A DNA stretch of 64,000 bases from Litorimonas sp947503715 (GCF_050271975.1 NZ_CP189850.1:310001-374000); one strand, 5' to 3'. Shown: positions 43,851-53,836, counted from the first letter of the stretch. Made by a program: numbers and translations. Notes: a model not told the origin generated them from the letters alone.

Positions 43851-44963
43851 CTAGCGGGTGGAGTCCAGCAGTTGTAATGACTTTCGCACAGCTTGGCTCA
43901 AGCCTGTCCAAAAATCATCCGGCGATTCTGAATAAATCGGCAAACACATCACCGAATTTTGTAATAAGAGGGACGTCTCGACCGGCATAATTTCAAGCTT
44001 TGCCCGGCCTTGATATCCAACGGATAAGCTCGGCCAGTAATATTTTTTCACTTCAACACCCTGATCGGCAAAGACGGTAATGCATTTCTCACGATTACTT
44101 TCTGGGACAAGGATCGGAAAACAAGACCAACTGGCCAGTTCCGGCATATCAAATAATTCTACGAAATCATTGCCTTCGAATAATTCAAGATAGAGCGACG
44201 CGTGCTTTTGCCGGTTGTCAACAATTCCGTCGATCAAATCCAATGTTCCAAAGCCAATGGCGGCCCGGAACTCATCCATTTTAGCGTTCGTACCGTCATG
44301 GAACGTACGGTCAGATTGGAACCCGAAATTGACGCTGCGGCGGATACGCTCCGAAATCTGTTCAGGCGCAGCAATCAACCCCCCTTCGCCAATCGCAAAA
44401 ACCTTTGTCGCGTGGAGCGAGAAAATTTCAATCTCGCCATATTCAGAGCCAAATGTCTGCTCTGACGGTTTTGACAGGGCCGCCGCGGCGTCAATCACCA
44501 ATGGAATACCATGCGCTTTAGATATTTTTTTCACAGGCGTGATATCATTAACGAAACCATAGCAACGTACATGCATAATTGCGGCTACATCGTCATATTT
44601 TTCCAACGCGGCCTCGACGCTTTTTGGATCAAGTTCACTTGTTTCCTTGAGAACGTCACAGACAATCGGCTTGCCGCCCGCCGCAATCACGGCCTGTAGT
44701 GTGCCCGAAAATGTAAAATCGGGTAGAATGACATAGCGCCCATAGACTTCGAGCGCGTTCAAAACGGCTTGAATGCCCAGCGTATTGGAGGTCACCAAGG
44801 TCGAGCTGTAACCCTCAATCAGATAGTTCTCGGTCATGCGGCCCTCGAGGCGCGTGGCCAGCGGTCCATAATTCGAGAAATAGCGCTGAGAATAGCTTGT
44901 TTCCAGCAATGGAACCCACGTTTCAGGCTGCGGAAGGATTGGTCGAAGATACGGATATTTCAT
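43851..44963 (-). CDS. DegT/DnrJ/EryC1/StrS aminotransferase
   Basis: 370 residues. PLP-binding Lys187 in FSLHATKVFAIGEGG, Asp158 in LVIDAAAALSKPS, N-terminal YFSNYGPLATRLE and ILPDFTFSGT. These enzymes aminate keto-sugar nucleotides at C3 or C4. With the PglD-like acetyltransferase it would make an N-acetylated amino sugar. It differs from most family members in having few conserved C-terminal landmarks, but the core is clear. Confidence 0.92.
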   Translation of the reverse strand: MKYPYLRPILPQPETWVPLLETSYSQRYFSNYGPLATRLEGRMTENYLIEGYSSTLVTSNTLGIQAVLNALEVYGRYVILPDFTFSGTLQAVIAAGGKPIVCDVLKETSELDPKSVEAALEKYDDVAAIMHVRCYGFVNDITPVKKISKAHGIPLVIDAAAALSKPSEQTFGSEYGEIEIFSLHATKVFAIGEGGLIAAPEQISERIRRSVNFGFQSDRTFHDGTNAKMDEFRAAIGFGTLDLIDGIVDNRQKHASLYLELFEGNDFVELFDMPELASWSCFPILVPESNREKCITVFADQGVEVKKYYWPSLSVGYQGRAKLEIMPVETSLLLQNSVMCLPIYSESPDDFWTGLSQAVRKSLQLLDSTR

Positions 44964-45091
44964 GTCAGATCATGCCCTATGATACTTTGATAACCAGTTA
45001 CGCCAAGCGCATGTAACGCTATGTTCTGACAAAGACCAGACTCGTTTGTGTTTATCCAGCTGTAAATCTATGTGATCCTCTTACACTTAAG

Positions 45092-45121
45092 AAAAAAGGC
45101 CGCTGAGTTTGCGGCCTTTTC
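45092..45121 (-). terminator. Rho-independent terminator of the giant RTX gene
   Basis: On the minus strand AAGGCCGC, loop AAACTCA, GCGGCC followed by TTTTTT, about 50 bases past the gene's stop codon. Confidence 0.85.
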
Positions 45122-45171
45122 CAATCAATATATTTGTTTGAAGACAGCCTAAAATCTTCTAACCAATTCCC

Positions 45172-48100
45172 CTAGAGCGCAACATCAGTATAGTCGTCTG
45201 TGAAATAGGAGGCTTCCCAATCATCAACTGAAAAGCCGGTCGATAGAAGTGTATATTCAGGAACAGGCGGGACCTCTGAGGTTTGCAGCGCTTGCACAGT
45301 TTCAAGATCTCCAAAATCTGAGAGCTCAGCCGTTATGTTCACTGAGGGTTCTGAAGCCCCGAAGATGAAATCACTTGCCGTCAGCGATGACGCGACTGTG
45401 TTCAATAGAATCAATGTATCTTCCGTATCAAAATTCGTGATCACTGTGTTTCCGCCCTGTTGGACAATTTGCAGGTCATCAAAGCCCGAGAATTGCAATG
45501 CACCGTCTACAAGGATTGTATCCTCCCGGGAGGTAAAGTCGGTCACAATGTCCGTGCTGGAGCCCAGTGTGTAGGCGAAGCTATCTGCGCCCGCGCCGCC
45601 GGTCATCGTATCTGCACCCGCGCCGCCCGAGAGAATATCGTCACCGACATCACCAAACAAACGGTCTACGCCTTCGTCACCGTTCAGGGTGTCATTTTCA
45701 GTGCCGCCCCGGAGGAAGTCGTCCCCGCTGCCGCCGTTGAGAATATCATCCCCGGCCTCACCAAACAGACGATCTTCACCCGTGCCGCCGAAACAACGGT
45801 CATCACCGGTTCCGCCCAGGATTTCATCATCTCCGCTATCGCCGCCTAAGATATCGTCACCATCATCACCGAAGAGTCGATCATCGTCGTTACCGCCGCG
45901 CAAATTATCAATGCCAACATCACCGCGTAGCGTGTCGATACCGTCTCCGCCCGTCAGCATATCATTGCCGCTGCCGCCAAGGAGGAGGTCACCGCCAGCG
46001 CCGCCATCCAGTGTGTCATTACCGCTGCCGCCGAGAAGTTGGTCGTCACCCTCGCCGCCATTTAACGTGTCTGCGCCGCTGCCGCCGATCAGGTCATCAT
46101 TTCCAGAATCCCCATTCAGCGTGTCATCATCGGCGCCGCCATTCAAAGTATCGGCACCTTCGCCGCCATTGAGCTCATCCGCTCCGGCATCGCCCAAGAT
46201 ACGGTCATCGCCGGCATCGCCGTTTAGGGTATCATTGCCGCCCCCGCCTTGGACGAGGTCGTTATCATCTGCGCCATTGATGATATCATCGCCACCTTGG
46301 CCGAAGAGACGGTCTTCGCCGTTCCCACCGAAGAGACGGTCATCCCCAATGCCTGCCAGAATGACGTCATTGCCACTATCTCCACCGAGGATGTCATCAC
46401 CATCATCGCCGAAGAGTCGGTCATCGCCAATCCCGCCGCGTATGTTATCTGTACCGTCTCCACCGCGCAGCGTGTCATTACCGCCGTCGCCATTGACGAC
46501 GTCATTACTCGCACCGCCGAAGATGAGATCATTGCCGTCTCCACCTTCCAGTGTGTCGTCGCCGTCATTGCCTCTGATGTCATCATTACCTGCAGCGCCC
46601 AGCAGCGTGTCATTACCAAGGCCGCCCGTCATCAGGTCATCCAGAACTGTGCCTGTAATGTCATCGTTTCCGTCCGCGCCCAGGAAGCGAATGATATCTT
46701 CACCCGCCGTCCAATTGGTGAAAGTCCAACCGGACAGATCCACAGTCACGTTATTATTCTCATTGCTGAAAATGAGCTCATCCACAAATCCGACACCGCG
46801 TCCTTCCACTGTGGCGGAGGCAGAAATTTCAGTATCTCCGGCGTTGTCGACCTCTTGCCCCCCGATTTGAACACGGCGTTGACCCGCATTTCCATCATCA
46901 GCGAAAACCAAGGATTCTATTTCGATAAAATCAGCGCTGTTATCATCTAAATCGATAAATCCATCACCTTGGAAGACAATCGAATCGGCACCCGCGCCGC
47001 CGTTAAAACGCCCGAGGAACTGAGAGCCATTGGCCGTATCGAAGATAAATAAATCATCTCCTTCGTCGCCATTAGCACTATCATCACCTTCTGAGCCGAT
47101 AAATATATCCGCGCCTTCGCCCCCATTGAGAACATCATCACCTGCGCCGCCATTCAGCGTGTCATCACCCGCACCGCCGCGAATGACATCATCGCCGCCA
47201 TTCCCGTTCAGGATATCATTCTCGTCAAACCCGAAAATGAAATCAGCGGTTTCAAGCCCATCAAGGCTATCCAACCCGACTGTGCCAAAAATGATAGCCT
47301 CTCTTGATATCGTCCCGTCAGCAAATTGGAGGAACTCCACATCAATGAGTGTATCTGTCCCGTCAGCGTCTGTGTAAGTCAGTGCGCCGGAGTCATCTAT
47401 ACCAATAGCGTCAACGGAGAAGTTTCCGGAGAATAGGGCTGTGTCTATGCCATCGCCGCCGTTGAGGGTGTTATTCCCTGCGCCGCCAATAAGGATATCG
47501 TCGCCGCCATTTCCGTTCAGAACATCATCCTCTTCTAATCCGAAAATGACATCCACCGTCTCGAGACCATTTAGCGCGTCGATGCCGGGCGTTCCGAAAA
47601 TAATACTATCTACAGCGAAAGTCACATCAGAGAATTCGAGAAATTCTACATCCGTAAGCGTGTCCGTCCCATTTGGTCCCGTCACAGTTAACGCACCGGA
47701 CATATCAAATCCAATGGTGCTGGAAGAGAGCGTTTGTGAGAATACCGCTGTGTCTATTCCGGCGCTGCCATTGAGGGTGTTGTTTCCAATGCCACCGACA
47801 AGACGGTCATTACCGCCGCCGCCATTCAGGCTGTCATCACCTTCACCACCGCTGAGAGTGTCAGAGCCCGAACCCCCATTCAGCGTATCCGCATCCGTTC
47901 CGCCGAAAAGCGTGTCATTACCATTGCCGCCATTGAGCGTATCTGTGCCACTCCCACCATTGAGCGTATCATTTCCGTCCCCGCCATTGAGTGTATCAAT
48001 GCCGTTATTGCCCGACAAAATATTGTCGCCGCTATCGCCGGTCAGCACATCATCGAAACTTGACCCAATCAGGTTTTCAAACCCGGTCAGCGTATCCAGG

Positions 48101-51100
48101 CCCGCGCCCAACGTGTTTTGTTGCGCCGTGTTGGAGAGATCAACGCGCACACGTTGGTCTGTGCCACTATAATCGGCTGTATCAATACCTGCGCTGCCGT
48201 CCATTATATCATCACCGACCCCGCCAATGAGAACATCATCGCCGCCGCCGCCATTCAGGGCATCATCGCCCGCACCGCCCTCCAGCCTGTCAGCACCTGA
48301 GCCACCGGTCAGTATATCCGCACCGTCTTCGCCGAGAAGTGTATCATCGCCCCCGCGTCCCGTGAGTGTATCAGCGCCCGCACCGCCCTGAAGCACATTT
48401 GCGAAATCATCGCCCCGCAGCGTATCGTCAAAATCTGATCCAATCAGGTTTTCAATATTTGTGAGCGTATCCACGCCCGCGCCTAATGTGTTTTGCTGGG
48501 TAGAGGGCGCAAGATCGACTCTGACGGCCAGCGCCGCATTGGCATAACTGGCCGTATCAACGCCGTCACCGCCATCTAAAAAATCATTACCTTCGCCGCC
48601 CGCAAGTGTATCAGATCCATCGCCACCATAGAGCTCGTCATTTCCGGCATCACCATTTAGGATATCGTCCGCAAAAAGACCGTGGATAATATCATTTCCG
48701 CCACCGCCATTCACGACATCATTGGCATCACCCGTCAAAGCTTCATTATCTTGTGGTTCCGTGATTGAGACATGTAACCGATAGGATTCACCTGCCTGCA
48801 CAGGGTTAGGTGTTTCCGAGCTGCCTCGAAAACGTCCCATTGCAATAAAGTATGTGCCCGGCTCAGTGGTCGTGAAGGTAAGGAAACTATCCAATGAGGA
48901 TATCGAGCCGCCCGCTCCATCTGTCAGATCGCTATCATCATTATTGGCGAGAATATTACCTGCCGCATCGAAAATCGTGAATTCTGTATCAAAATCAGTA
49001 AGACCGCTATCATCTGTATCCAGGGTTATAACCGCCCCGGCTGTATTGACGGTCACTTGGTAGAAATGCAGACTTTCTGTCGCGTCACCCGTTCCGGTGA
49101 TGGTGACATGAGCATCACGTTCCGAATTCGCGATATCCGGGTTGGCTGCAAAAGAGAACGTATTCGTAATATCAATCGCCGTAGCCGTATCGACATTTCC
49201 GGCATTCGCAGCCCGTGCGAGTGCGCCTGAGCCCAGACCAATGCCAGAAGTTCCGAGGCCCAAATCACTATCAGCAAAGATAGTGTCGTCACCCGCGCCA
49301 CCATTGATGACATTAGCTCCCAAATTCCCCGTCAGCGTATCGTTGAAATCAGATCCTGTGAGATTTTCGAAATTCGAGAGCGTATCCGTCCCTGCGCCAA
49401 TTGTGTCTTGCGCCTCGGCTAAGGCTAAATTGACGGTGACATCGGATGTTGCATCAAAATATGACGCGGTATCGGTACCCGCGCCGCCATCCAGCGTATC
49501 GTCACCCGCACCACCGGAAATGACGTCATTTCCGTCGTCGCCATTAATCGTGTCATTCCCCGCCAGACCGTTGAGCGTATCATTACCGCTAAACCCAATA
49601 ATCGTATCGTCGGCGTCAGTCCCGTCGAGATCATCATCTCCTTCGGTGCCAATCACACCAAATTTCGCGAGCGCCTCAAGATCGGCAATCGTCAAAGTCT
49701 GATCCCGGAACTGGACGAATTCAATGCCCAACAGCGTGTCCATATCCCCAAATTGGTCCACTATGGCGAGGCCGCCATTCTGATCTAAGACGATCTGTAT
49801 ATCGGCAAAGTCACGCCCGCCAAACACAGCCGTATCGTTGCCTTCGCCCCCGATAAAGGTGTCGTTTCCGACGCCACCAAAAAGTGTGTCATCTCCCGCG
49901 CCGCCATCGAGTATATCATCTCCGCTACCACCATCCAGCGTATCATCGCCTGCGCCACCATTCAGCGTATCGTCACCCTCACCGCCGGTGATCTGAAGCT
50001 CGATTTGCGCCGCCGAGCCGTCTATGACGTCATCTCCGCCATTGCCGCGGATATCGAGGGTTTCAATATTTGTAAGGTCGAGTGTGAAGAGACCAAGATT
50101 TGTACGCGAGAAGACTGTGGTGCCTGCATTATCACTTATTGTGATATTATCTCCGGCACCGTCAGCCAGATTGACTTGCTGTGTGTCGTCCCCTTCGCCC
50201 CCATCATTTATATCAGAGCCATCACCATTATTCCAAATGATGAGATCATCGTCCGCATCACCAAATATTGTATCATTGCCCAGACCACCCGTGAGCGTAT
50301 CATTACCGTCACCGCCATTTATGACATCGTCGCCCAGACCTGCAATGACCACGTCATCTCCACCGCGGGCATTATATGTACCGGCGACATCAGGACCGAT
50401 AAAAGAGCGGCCAGAATTATCGCCTTGCAGTGTAAATGTGTCCTGCTCTTCCCAGTCAATAAATGTCCAGTCGGAAACATTCGTGTTCAGATCCGGAGAT
50501 TGTGAGTAACCGATGATGATATTATCAATATCGCCATTATTGCCCGTAATTGTGCCGCTGAATGTTCGACCGGCGGTGCTGACGTTAAGACTAATCGTTG
50601 TTTCGATAGGGCCTGTTTGACCTTCAACATCCGTAAAGACGATAGCCTCGATACTATTGAGATTTGCACTTCTCGAAGACAAATTAATGAATCCATCAAA
50701 GCTCAACTGAAGCGTATCAAACCCGCCGTCGCCCCCTAATGCGGTTCTAGAATCGACCGCGCTCGCGATGATGAATGTATCGTCGCCATTCCCCCCCTCA
50801 GCGATGCTGCGCCCTGTCCCCAGGTGGATGATATCATTACCAGCATCACCATTCAGCCTATCAAACCCTGAAGTTCCAAATAATACGTCATCGCCATTGC
50901 CGCCGTCCAAACGGTCATCGCCACTGCCTCCGATCAAGAGGTCAGCACCGTCCCCGCCAATGAGTCGATCATCACCCTCACCGCCTTCCAAACGGTCATC
51001 ACCATTGCCGCCCTCCAGACGGTCATCACCTGCATCGCCGTGCAGTTCATCATCACCGTCGCCGCCATAGACCAAGTCATCGCCGTCACCGCCGCGCAAG

Positions 51101-51717
51101 TCATCATCGCTGTCAATAGCCTCACCCGTCGCCACATGATTGGTGACGGTCACATTGACGAGGGCTTCTGCGCTCGCGCCCAGTGCGGAGATCGCGCCGC
51201 CATCTGAGCTGCCCACAACGACGAAATAGGTTCCGGCGCCATCTGCACCCGCCGTGAATGTCAGGAAGGAGTCTGTTCCATTGACGGACCCGATATCGCC
51301 GGCGTCATCATCGTTGCTGGCGAGAACGGTCGTGCCATCAGGGCCAATGAGTTGAATGAAGGAATCGAAATTTGCGAGGTCGACATCGACGGTAATCGTT
51401 TCATTCGCGCCGACGCTGACGCTGTAATATTCAATCGCATCCTCGCCTGCGATATGAATAGATGTTGAAGGTGCGCCGGCTTGAATGAAGCTAAAACGGT
51501 CCGCCGCGATCCAGCGATCATCGACTTCAAGGCTGAACGCTGTTGCAACACTGTTGTTACCGGAAATACCAGAGAAGAGGCCGCCTGTATTATAACCGCC
51601 AACCAGCAGGTCTGCCCCGCCGCTTGGCGCTGCCGTAATAAGACCCGGGCCCGTACCAAAGACAAAATCCGTCTCTTGCGTCGTTGTTGCTGTTCCGTCA
51701 CCTAGAAATAATGCCAT
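45172..51717 (-). CDS. giant RTX calcium-binding secreted protein (adhesin-like)
   Basis: 2181 residues, no Sec signal. Starts MALFLGDGTATTTQETDFVFGTG; GAGGGAAG lies seven bases upstream. Two PPC-like beta domains (about 59-196 and 859-979) interrupt a mass of GGxGxDxLxGG nonapeptides that bind Ca2+ as parallel beta-rolls. Five or more module repeats of the style TLxDVEFLxFxDGT...IIFGTxGxDxLxGLET are nearly identical (about 1360-1515). The end has DIVTDFTSREDTILVDG and a Tyr/Asp-rich tail EASYFTDDYTDVAL, expected for type I secretion. Likely surface or matrix protein; no enzyme domain was seen. Highly acidic. Exporter not in the window. Confidence 0.92.
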   Translation of the reverse strand: MALFLGDGTATTTQETDFVFGTGPGLITAAPSGGADLLVGGYNTGGLFSGISGNNSVATAFSLEVDDRWIAADRFSFIQAGAPSTSIHIAGEDAIEYYSVSVGANETITVDVDLANFDSFIQLIGPDGTTVLASNDDDAGDIGSVNGTDSFLTFTAGADGAGTYFVVVGSSDGGAISALGASAEALVNVTVTNHVATGEAIDSDDDLRGGDGDDLVYGGDGDDELHGDAGDDRLEGGNGDDRLEGGEGDDRLIGGDGADLLIGGSGDDRLDGGNGDDVLFGTSGFDRLNGDAGNDIIHLGTGRSIAEGGNGDDTFIIASAVDSRTALGGDGGFDTLQLSFDGFINLSSRSANLNSIEAIVFTDVEGQTGPIETTISLNVSTAGRTFSGTITGNNGDIDNIIIGYSQSPDLNTNVSDWTFIDWEEQDTFTLQGDNSGRSFIGPDVAGTYNARGGDDVVIAGLGDDVINGGDGNDTLTGGLGNDTIFGDADDDLIIWNNGDGSDINDGGEGDDTQQVNLADGAGDNITISDNAGTTVFSRTNLGLFTLDLTNIETLDIRGNGGDDVIDGSAAQIELQITGGEGDDTLNGGAGDDTLDGGSGDDILDGGAGDDTLFGGVGNDTFIGGEGNDTAVFGGRDFADIQIVLDQNGGLAIVDQFGDMDTLLGIEFVQFRDQTLTIADLEALAKFGVIGTEGDDDLDGTDADDTIIGFSGNDTLNGLAGNDTINGDDGNDVISGGAGDDTLDGGAGTDTASYFDATSDVTVNLALAEAQDTIGAGTDTLSNFENLTGSDFNDTLTGNLGANVINGGAGDDTIFADSDLGLGTSGIGLGSGALARAANAGNVDTATAIDITNTFSFAANPDIANSERDAHVTITGTGDATESLHFYQVTVNTAGAVITLDTDDSGLTDFDTEFTIFDAAGNILANNDDSDLTDGAGGSISSLDSFLTFTTTEPGTYFIAMGRFRGSSETPNPVQAGESYRLHVSITEPQDNEALTGDANDVVNGGGGNDIIHGLFADDILNGDAGNDELYGGDGSDTLAGGEGNDFLDGGDGVDTASYANAALAVRVDLAPSTQQNTLGAGVDTLTNIENLIGSDFDDTLRGDDFANVLQGGAGADTLTGRGGDDTLLGEDGADILTGGSGADRLEGGAGDDALNGGGGDDVLIGGVGDDIMDGSAGIDTADYSGTDQRVRVDLSNTAQQNTLGAGLDTLTGFENLIGSSFDDVLTGDSGDNILSGNNGIDTLNGGDGNDTLNGGSGTDTLNGGNGNDTLFGGTDADTLNGGSGSDTLSGGEGDDSLNGGGGNDRLVGGIGNNTLNGSAGIDTAVFSQTLSSSTIGFDMSGALTVTGPNGTDTLTDVEFLEFSDVTFAVDSIIFGTPGIDALNGLETVDVIFGLEEDDVLNGNGGDDILIGGAGNNTLNGGDGIDTALFSGNFSVDAIGIDDSGALTYTDADGTDTLIDVEFLQFADGTISREAIIFGTVGLDSLDGLETADFIFGFDENDILNGNGGDDVIRGGAGDDTLNGGAGDDVLNGGEGADIFIGSEGDDSANGDEGDDLFIFDTANGSQFLGRFNGGAGADSIVFQGDGFIDLDDNSADFIEIESLVFADDGNAGQRRVQIGGQEVDNAGDTEISASATVEGRGVGFVDELIFSNENNNVTVDLSGWTFTNWTAGEDIIRFLGADGNDDITGTVLDDLMTGGLGNDTLLGAAGNDDIRGNDGDDTLEGGDGNDLIFGGASNDVVNGDGGNDTLRGGDGTDNIRGGIGDDRLFGDDGDDILGGDSGNDVILAGIGDDRLFGGNGEDRLFGQGGDDIINGADDNDLVQGGGGNDTLNGDAGDDRILGDAGADELNGGEGADTLNGGADDDTLNGDSGNDDLIGGSGADTLNGGEGDDQLLGGSGNDTLDGGAGGDLLLGGSGNDMLTGGDGIDTLRGDVGIDNLRGGNDDDRLFGDDGDDILGGDSGDDEILGGTGDDRCFGGTGEDRLFGEAGDDILNGGSGDDFLRGGTENDTLNGDEGVDRLFGDVGDDILSGGAGADTMTGGAGADSFAYTLGSSTDIVTDFTSREDTILVDGALQFSGFDDLQIVQQGGNTVITNFDTEDTLILLNTVASSLTASDFIFGASEPSVNITAELSDFGDLETVQALQTSEVPPVPEYTLLSTGFSVDDWEASYFTDDYTDVAL

Positions 51718-51738
51718 GTCTTGTCTTCCCTCACATAA

Positions 51739-51784
51739 AACGTGTCCTCGACGACACGTTCCGGATTGATGCGATAATCAATCC
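51739..51784 (-). promoter_or_regulatory. tandem leader hairpins of the RTX mRNA
   Basis: AACGTGTC/GACACGTT with a six-base loop, then two bases on GGATTGAT/ATCAATCC with a six-base loop; both stems are perfect eight-base pairs. They begin 22 bases upstream of the RTX start codon. Confidence 0.65.
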
Positions 51785-51932
51785 TCTCAAACCGAAGCCC
51801 CAACCTTGCGGCGGTTCAGGTCTGGCAGAGCTAAGACACGCGGTCTGTGGGTCCGGGCGCTTGCCCTGCCATCCCGGTCAACGCGGGGCGCCAACGCTGA
51901 CACACCTTTCATGACACTCGGATGTGTGCGTG

Positions 51933-51965
51933 AGCGTGTGTAAAAGCGTGTGTAAAGCGTGGTAA
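51933..51965. repeat. three direct repeats, possible SARP binding site
   Basis: AGCGTGTGTAA, AGCGTGTGTAA and AGCGTGGTAA, starting at 51933, 51945 and 51956, that is, spaced by 12 and 11 bases. SARP activators in actinomycetes bind direct repeats with about one-helical-turn spacing. Confidence 0.65.
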
Positions 51966-52118
51966 TTTTGACCCTCTAGGCGAAAAAACCGCATTATTTT
52001 TGCAAGACCGTGGTTTTTAGGGGGTTTAAACACCATTCACCTTTAGAACTGACTGTAACGAAGCTAGGTTTGAATATAGATTTAGGGTCACACCTTTATT
52101 GTAAGCTTCGGGGAATAG

Positions 52119-53726
52119 GTGCGTATTTTGGAAGAGCTCAAAATCAACTGCTTTGGAGAATTCCGCCTGATACAGATGGGGGATCCTGTCGATCTTCCGC
52201 CCTCGAAAAAAGCGCGCGCTCTGTTGAGTTATCTGATTTTTTCCGGCGAGCCCAAACGGCGTGAGCATCTTTGCGAGATATTCTGGGACACGCCTCATGA
52301 CCCTAAAGGCTCCCTACGCTGGGCGCTCAGCCGGTTACGCAACTGTCTGAATGAAAGCCATCGTCAGCGCCTCGTGGCGGATCGGGAAACCATTGCATTT
52401 AATATGAAGAGCCTCACTTGCCCCTTGGATAATATTAAAACGCGTCTGGACAGTCGGCGTTTAGACGTCTCGGAATTACGCGCGATCAAATCGGATTTAA
52501 GCAAGACTTTTTTGGACGGCGTTGATCTTCCGAATTTGAGTCAGTTTTCTCTCTGGCTTAGCGAGCAACGGGCGGAGGTCAGCCGTCTCAAGGCGCAGGT
52601 TCTCAAACGAAATTTGGAACATCCCAACACTGCGCCTGATGAAAGCGAACAACTCGCAAGGGACTGGCTCGATTTGGAGCCTTTCAATCCTGAGGCCGCC
52701 AAAACTCTGGTCAATCTTCTTCTCCATCAAAACGCCACCACGGAAGCAAAGAAGATTAAGGAAGAACTTGAAATTCGATTCCGGGAAGCTGGCATTGATT
52801 TCGATGTAAAGCCGCACACGCCGCCCCCCTTATCCGTTTCCATTCCGACACAAAAACCTCAAGGCCACGCTCAAGAAAAGCAACTGCTCGCGCGACAAAA
52901 AATTCAATTCTGCAAAACGCCGACGGGCGTTAGCTTAGCCTATGCGAGTGTCGGAAGCGGACCACCGCTTGTAAAGGCCGCCAACTGGCTCACCCATTTG
53001 GAACTCGATTGGTCAGCCCCGATTTGGAGTCCGCTCTATCGGGAACTCGCAAAAGATTTCAGCTTTATCCGCTATGACGAACGCGGAAATGGTTTGTCAG
53101 ATTGGGACGTCGATGAGCTTTCGCAGGAAACGTTTGTCAAAGATTTGGAATGTGTTGTCGACACAATGGGCCTTGAAAAATTCCCGCTTTTAGGGATTTC
53201 CCAAGGCGCGGCAGTTTCTATTGAATATTCCATTCGCCATCCGGAACGCGTCTCAAAACTCATTCTATTTGGGGGCTACCCAAAAGGTTGGAAGATTGAC
53301 GCCTCACCTGAAACCCAAATGCACAATGAAGCCATGATGACATTGACGAAGACTGGATGGGGGCAGAATAATCCGGCCTATCGACATGTCTTCTCCTCAA
53401 CCTTCATGCCCAGCGCATCAGCAGAAGACCTCGCGTGGTTCGATGATTTTCAACGACAAACGACGAGCCCTGAAAATGCTGTAAAGTTCTTGGAAGCCTT
53501 TGCTAGCATAGATGTGCGCCACCATCTTCCAAACCTGAAAGTCCCGACACTCGTCATTCACTCGCGAGGAGATCAGCGCATCAAATGGCAAACAGGCCGG
53601 GAAATCGCGGCGGAAATTCCAAACGCGGAATTTGTCTCATTAGACAGTGACAATCATCTCCTACTAGAAGGCGAACCCGCCGCAGATCAGTTCATCAGGG
53701 CCGTTCGCGAATTTCTCTTAGATTAA
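52119..53726 (+). CDS. SARP-like winged-helix/BTAD regulator fused to an alpha/beta hydrolase
   Basis: 535 residues from a GTG with GGGGAATA before it (a TTG three codons in is also possible). Residues ~5-100 are the OmpR-type SARP DNA-binding domain (INCFGEFRLIQMGDPVDLPPSKKARALLSYLIFSG...REHLCEIFWDTPHDPKGSLRWALSRLR). ~100-235 is a BTAD-like helical domain. A linker to ~270 is followed by a complete alpha/beta hydrolase: RYDERGNGLSDW, LLGISQGAAVSI (Ser near 361), HSRGDQRIKW (Asp), LDSDNHLLLEG (His). A ligand- or ester-sensing regulator is inferred. Divergent from the RTX gene, which is its most likely target. Confidence 0.87.
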   Translation: MRILEELKINCFGEFRLIQMGDPVDLPPSKKARALLSYLIFSGEPKRREHLCEIFWDTPHDPKGSLRWALSRLRNCLNESHRQRLVADRETIAFNMKSLTCPLDNIKTRLDSRRLDVSELRAIKSDLSKTFLDGVDLPNLSQFSLWLSEQRAEVSRLKAQVLKRNLEHPNTAPDESEQLARDWLDLEPFNPEAAKTLVNLLLHQNATTEAKKIKEELEIRFREAGIDFDVKPHTPPPLSVSIPTQKPQGHAQEKQLLARQKIQFCKTPTGVSLAYASVGSGPPLVKAANWLTHLELDWSAPIWSPLYRELAKDFSFIRYDERGNGLSDWDVDELSQETFVKDLECVVDTMGLEKFPLLGISQGAAVSIEYSIRHPERVSKLILFGGYPKGWKIDASPETQMHNEAMMTLTKTGWGQNNPAYRHVFSSTFMPSASAEDLAWFDDFQRQTTSPENAVKFLEAFASIDVRHHLPNLKVPTLVIHSRGDQRIKWQTGREIAAEIPNAEFVSLDSDNHLLLEGEPAADQFIRAVREFLLD

Positions 53727-53760
53727 AGCAAGAGAGTAAGCATTTGGGGTAAGAAGCCGA

Positions 53761-53836
53761 TGGTGGAGCCTAGGGGAGTCGAACCCCTGACCTCTTCGCT
53801 GCCAGCGAAGCGCTCTACCAGCTGAGCTAAGGCCCC
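53761..53836 (-). tRNA. tRNA-Ala (GGC anticodon)
   Basis: 76 bases with encoded CCA. Acceptor stem GGGGCCT pairs with AGGCTCC region, D-arm AGCTCAGCTGGTAGAGC, anticodon stem-loop CTTCG-CTGGCAG-CGAAG giving anticodon GGC, TPsiC arm AGGGGTTCGACTCCCCT. It reads GCC/GCU codons. Confidence 0.96.

Larger units (their letters stand above)
51718..52118. promoter_or_regulatory. divergent control region between RTX gene and SARP-hydrolase gene
   Basis: 401 bases without a credible gene. It contains two tandem hairpins just ahead of the RTX gene (51739-51784) and three direct repeats (51933-51965). AT-rich near 51980-52090, where the SARP gene promoter should lie. Nothing else was recognised. Confidence 0.6.

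Noticed and set aside
45172..51717. Dense short repeats that might suggest a CRISPR array or satellite DNA
   Set aside because: They encode in-frame GGxGxDxLx calcium-binding nonapeptides of a single open frame; no spacer-repeat regularity.
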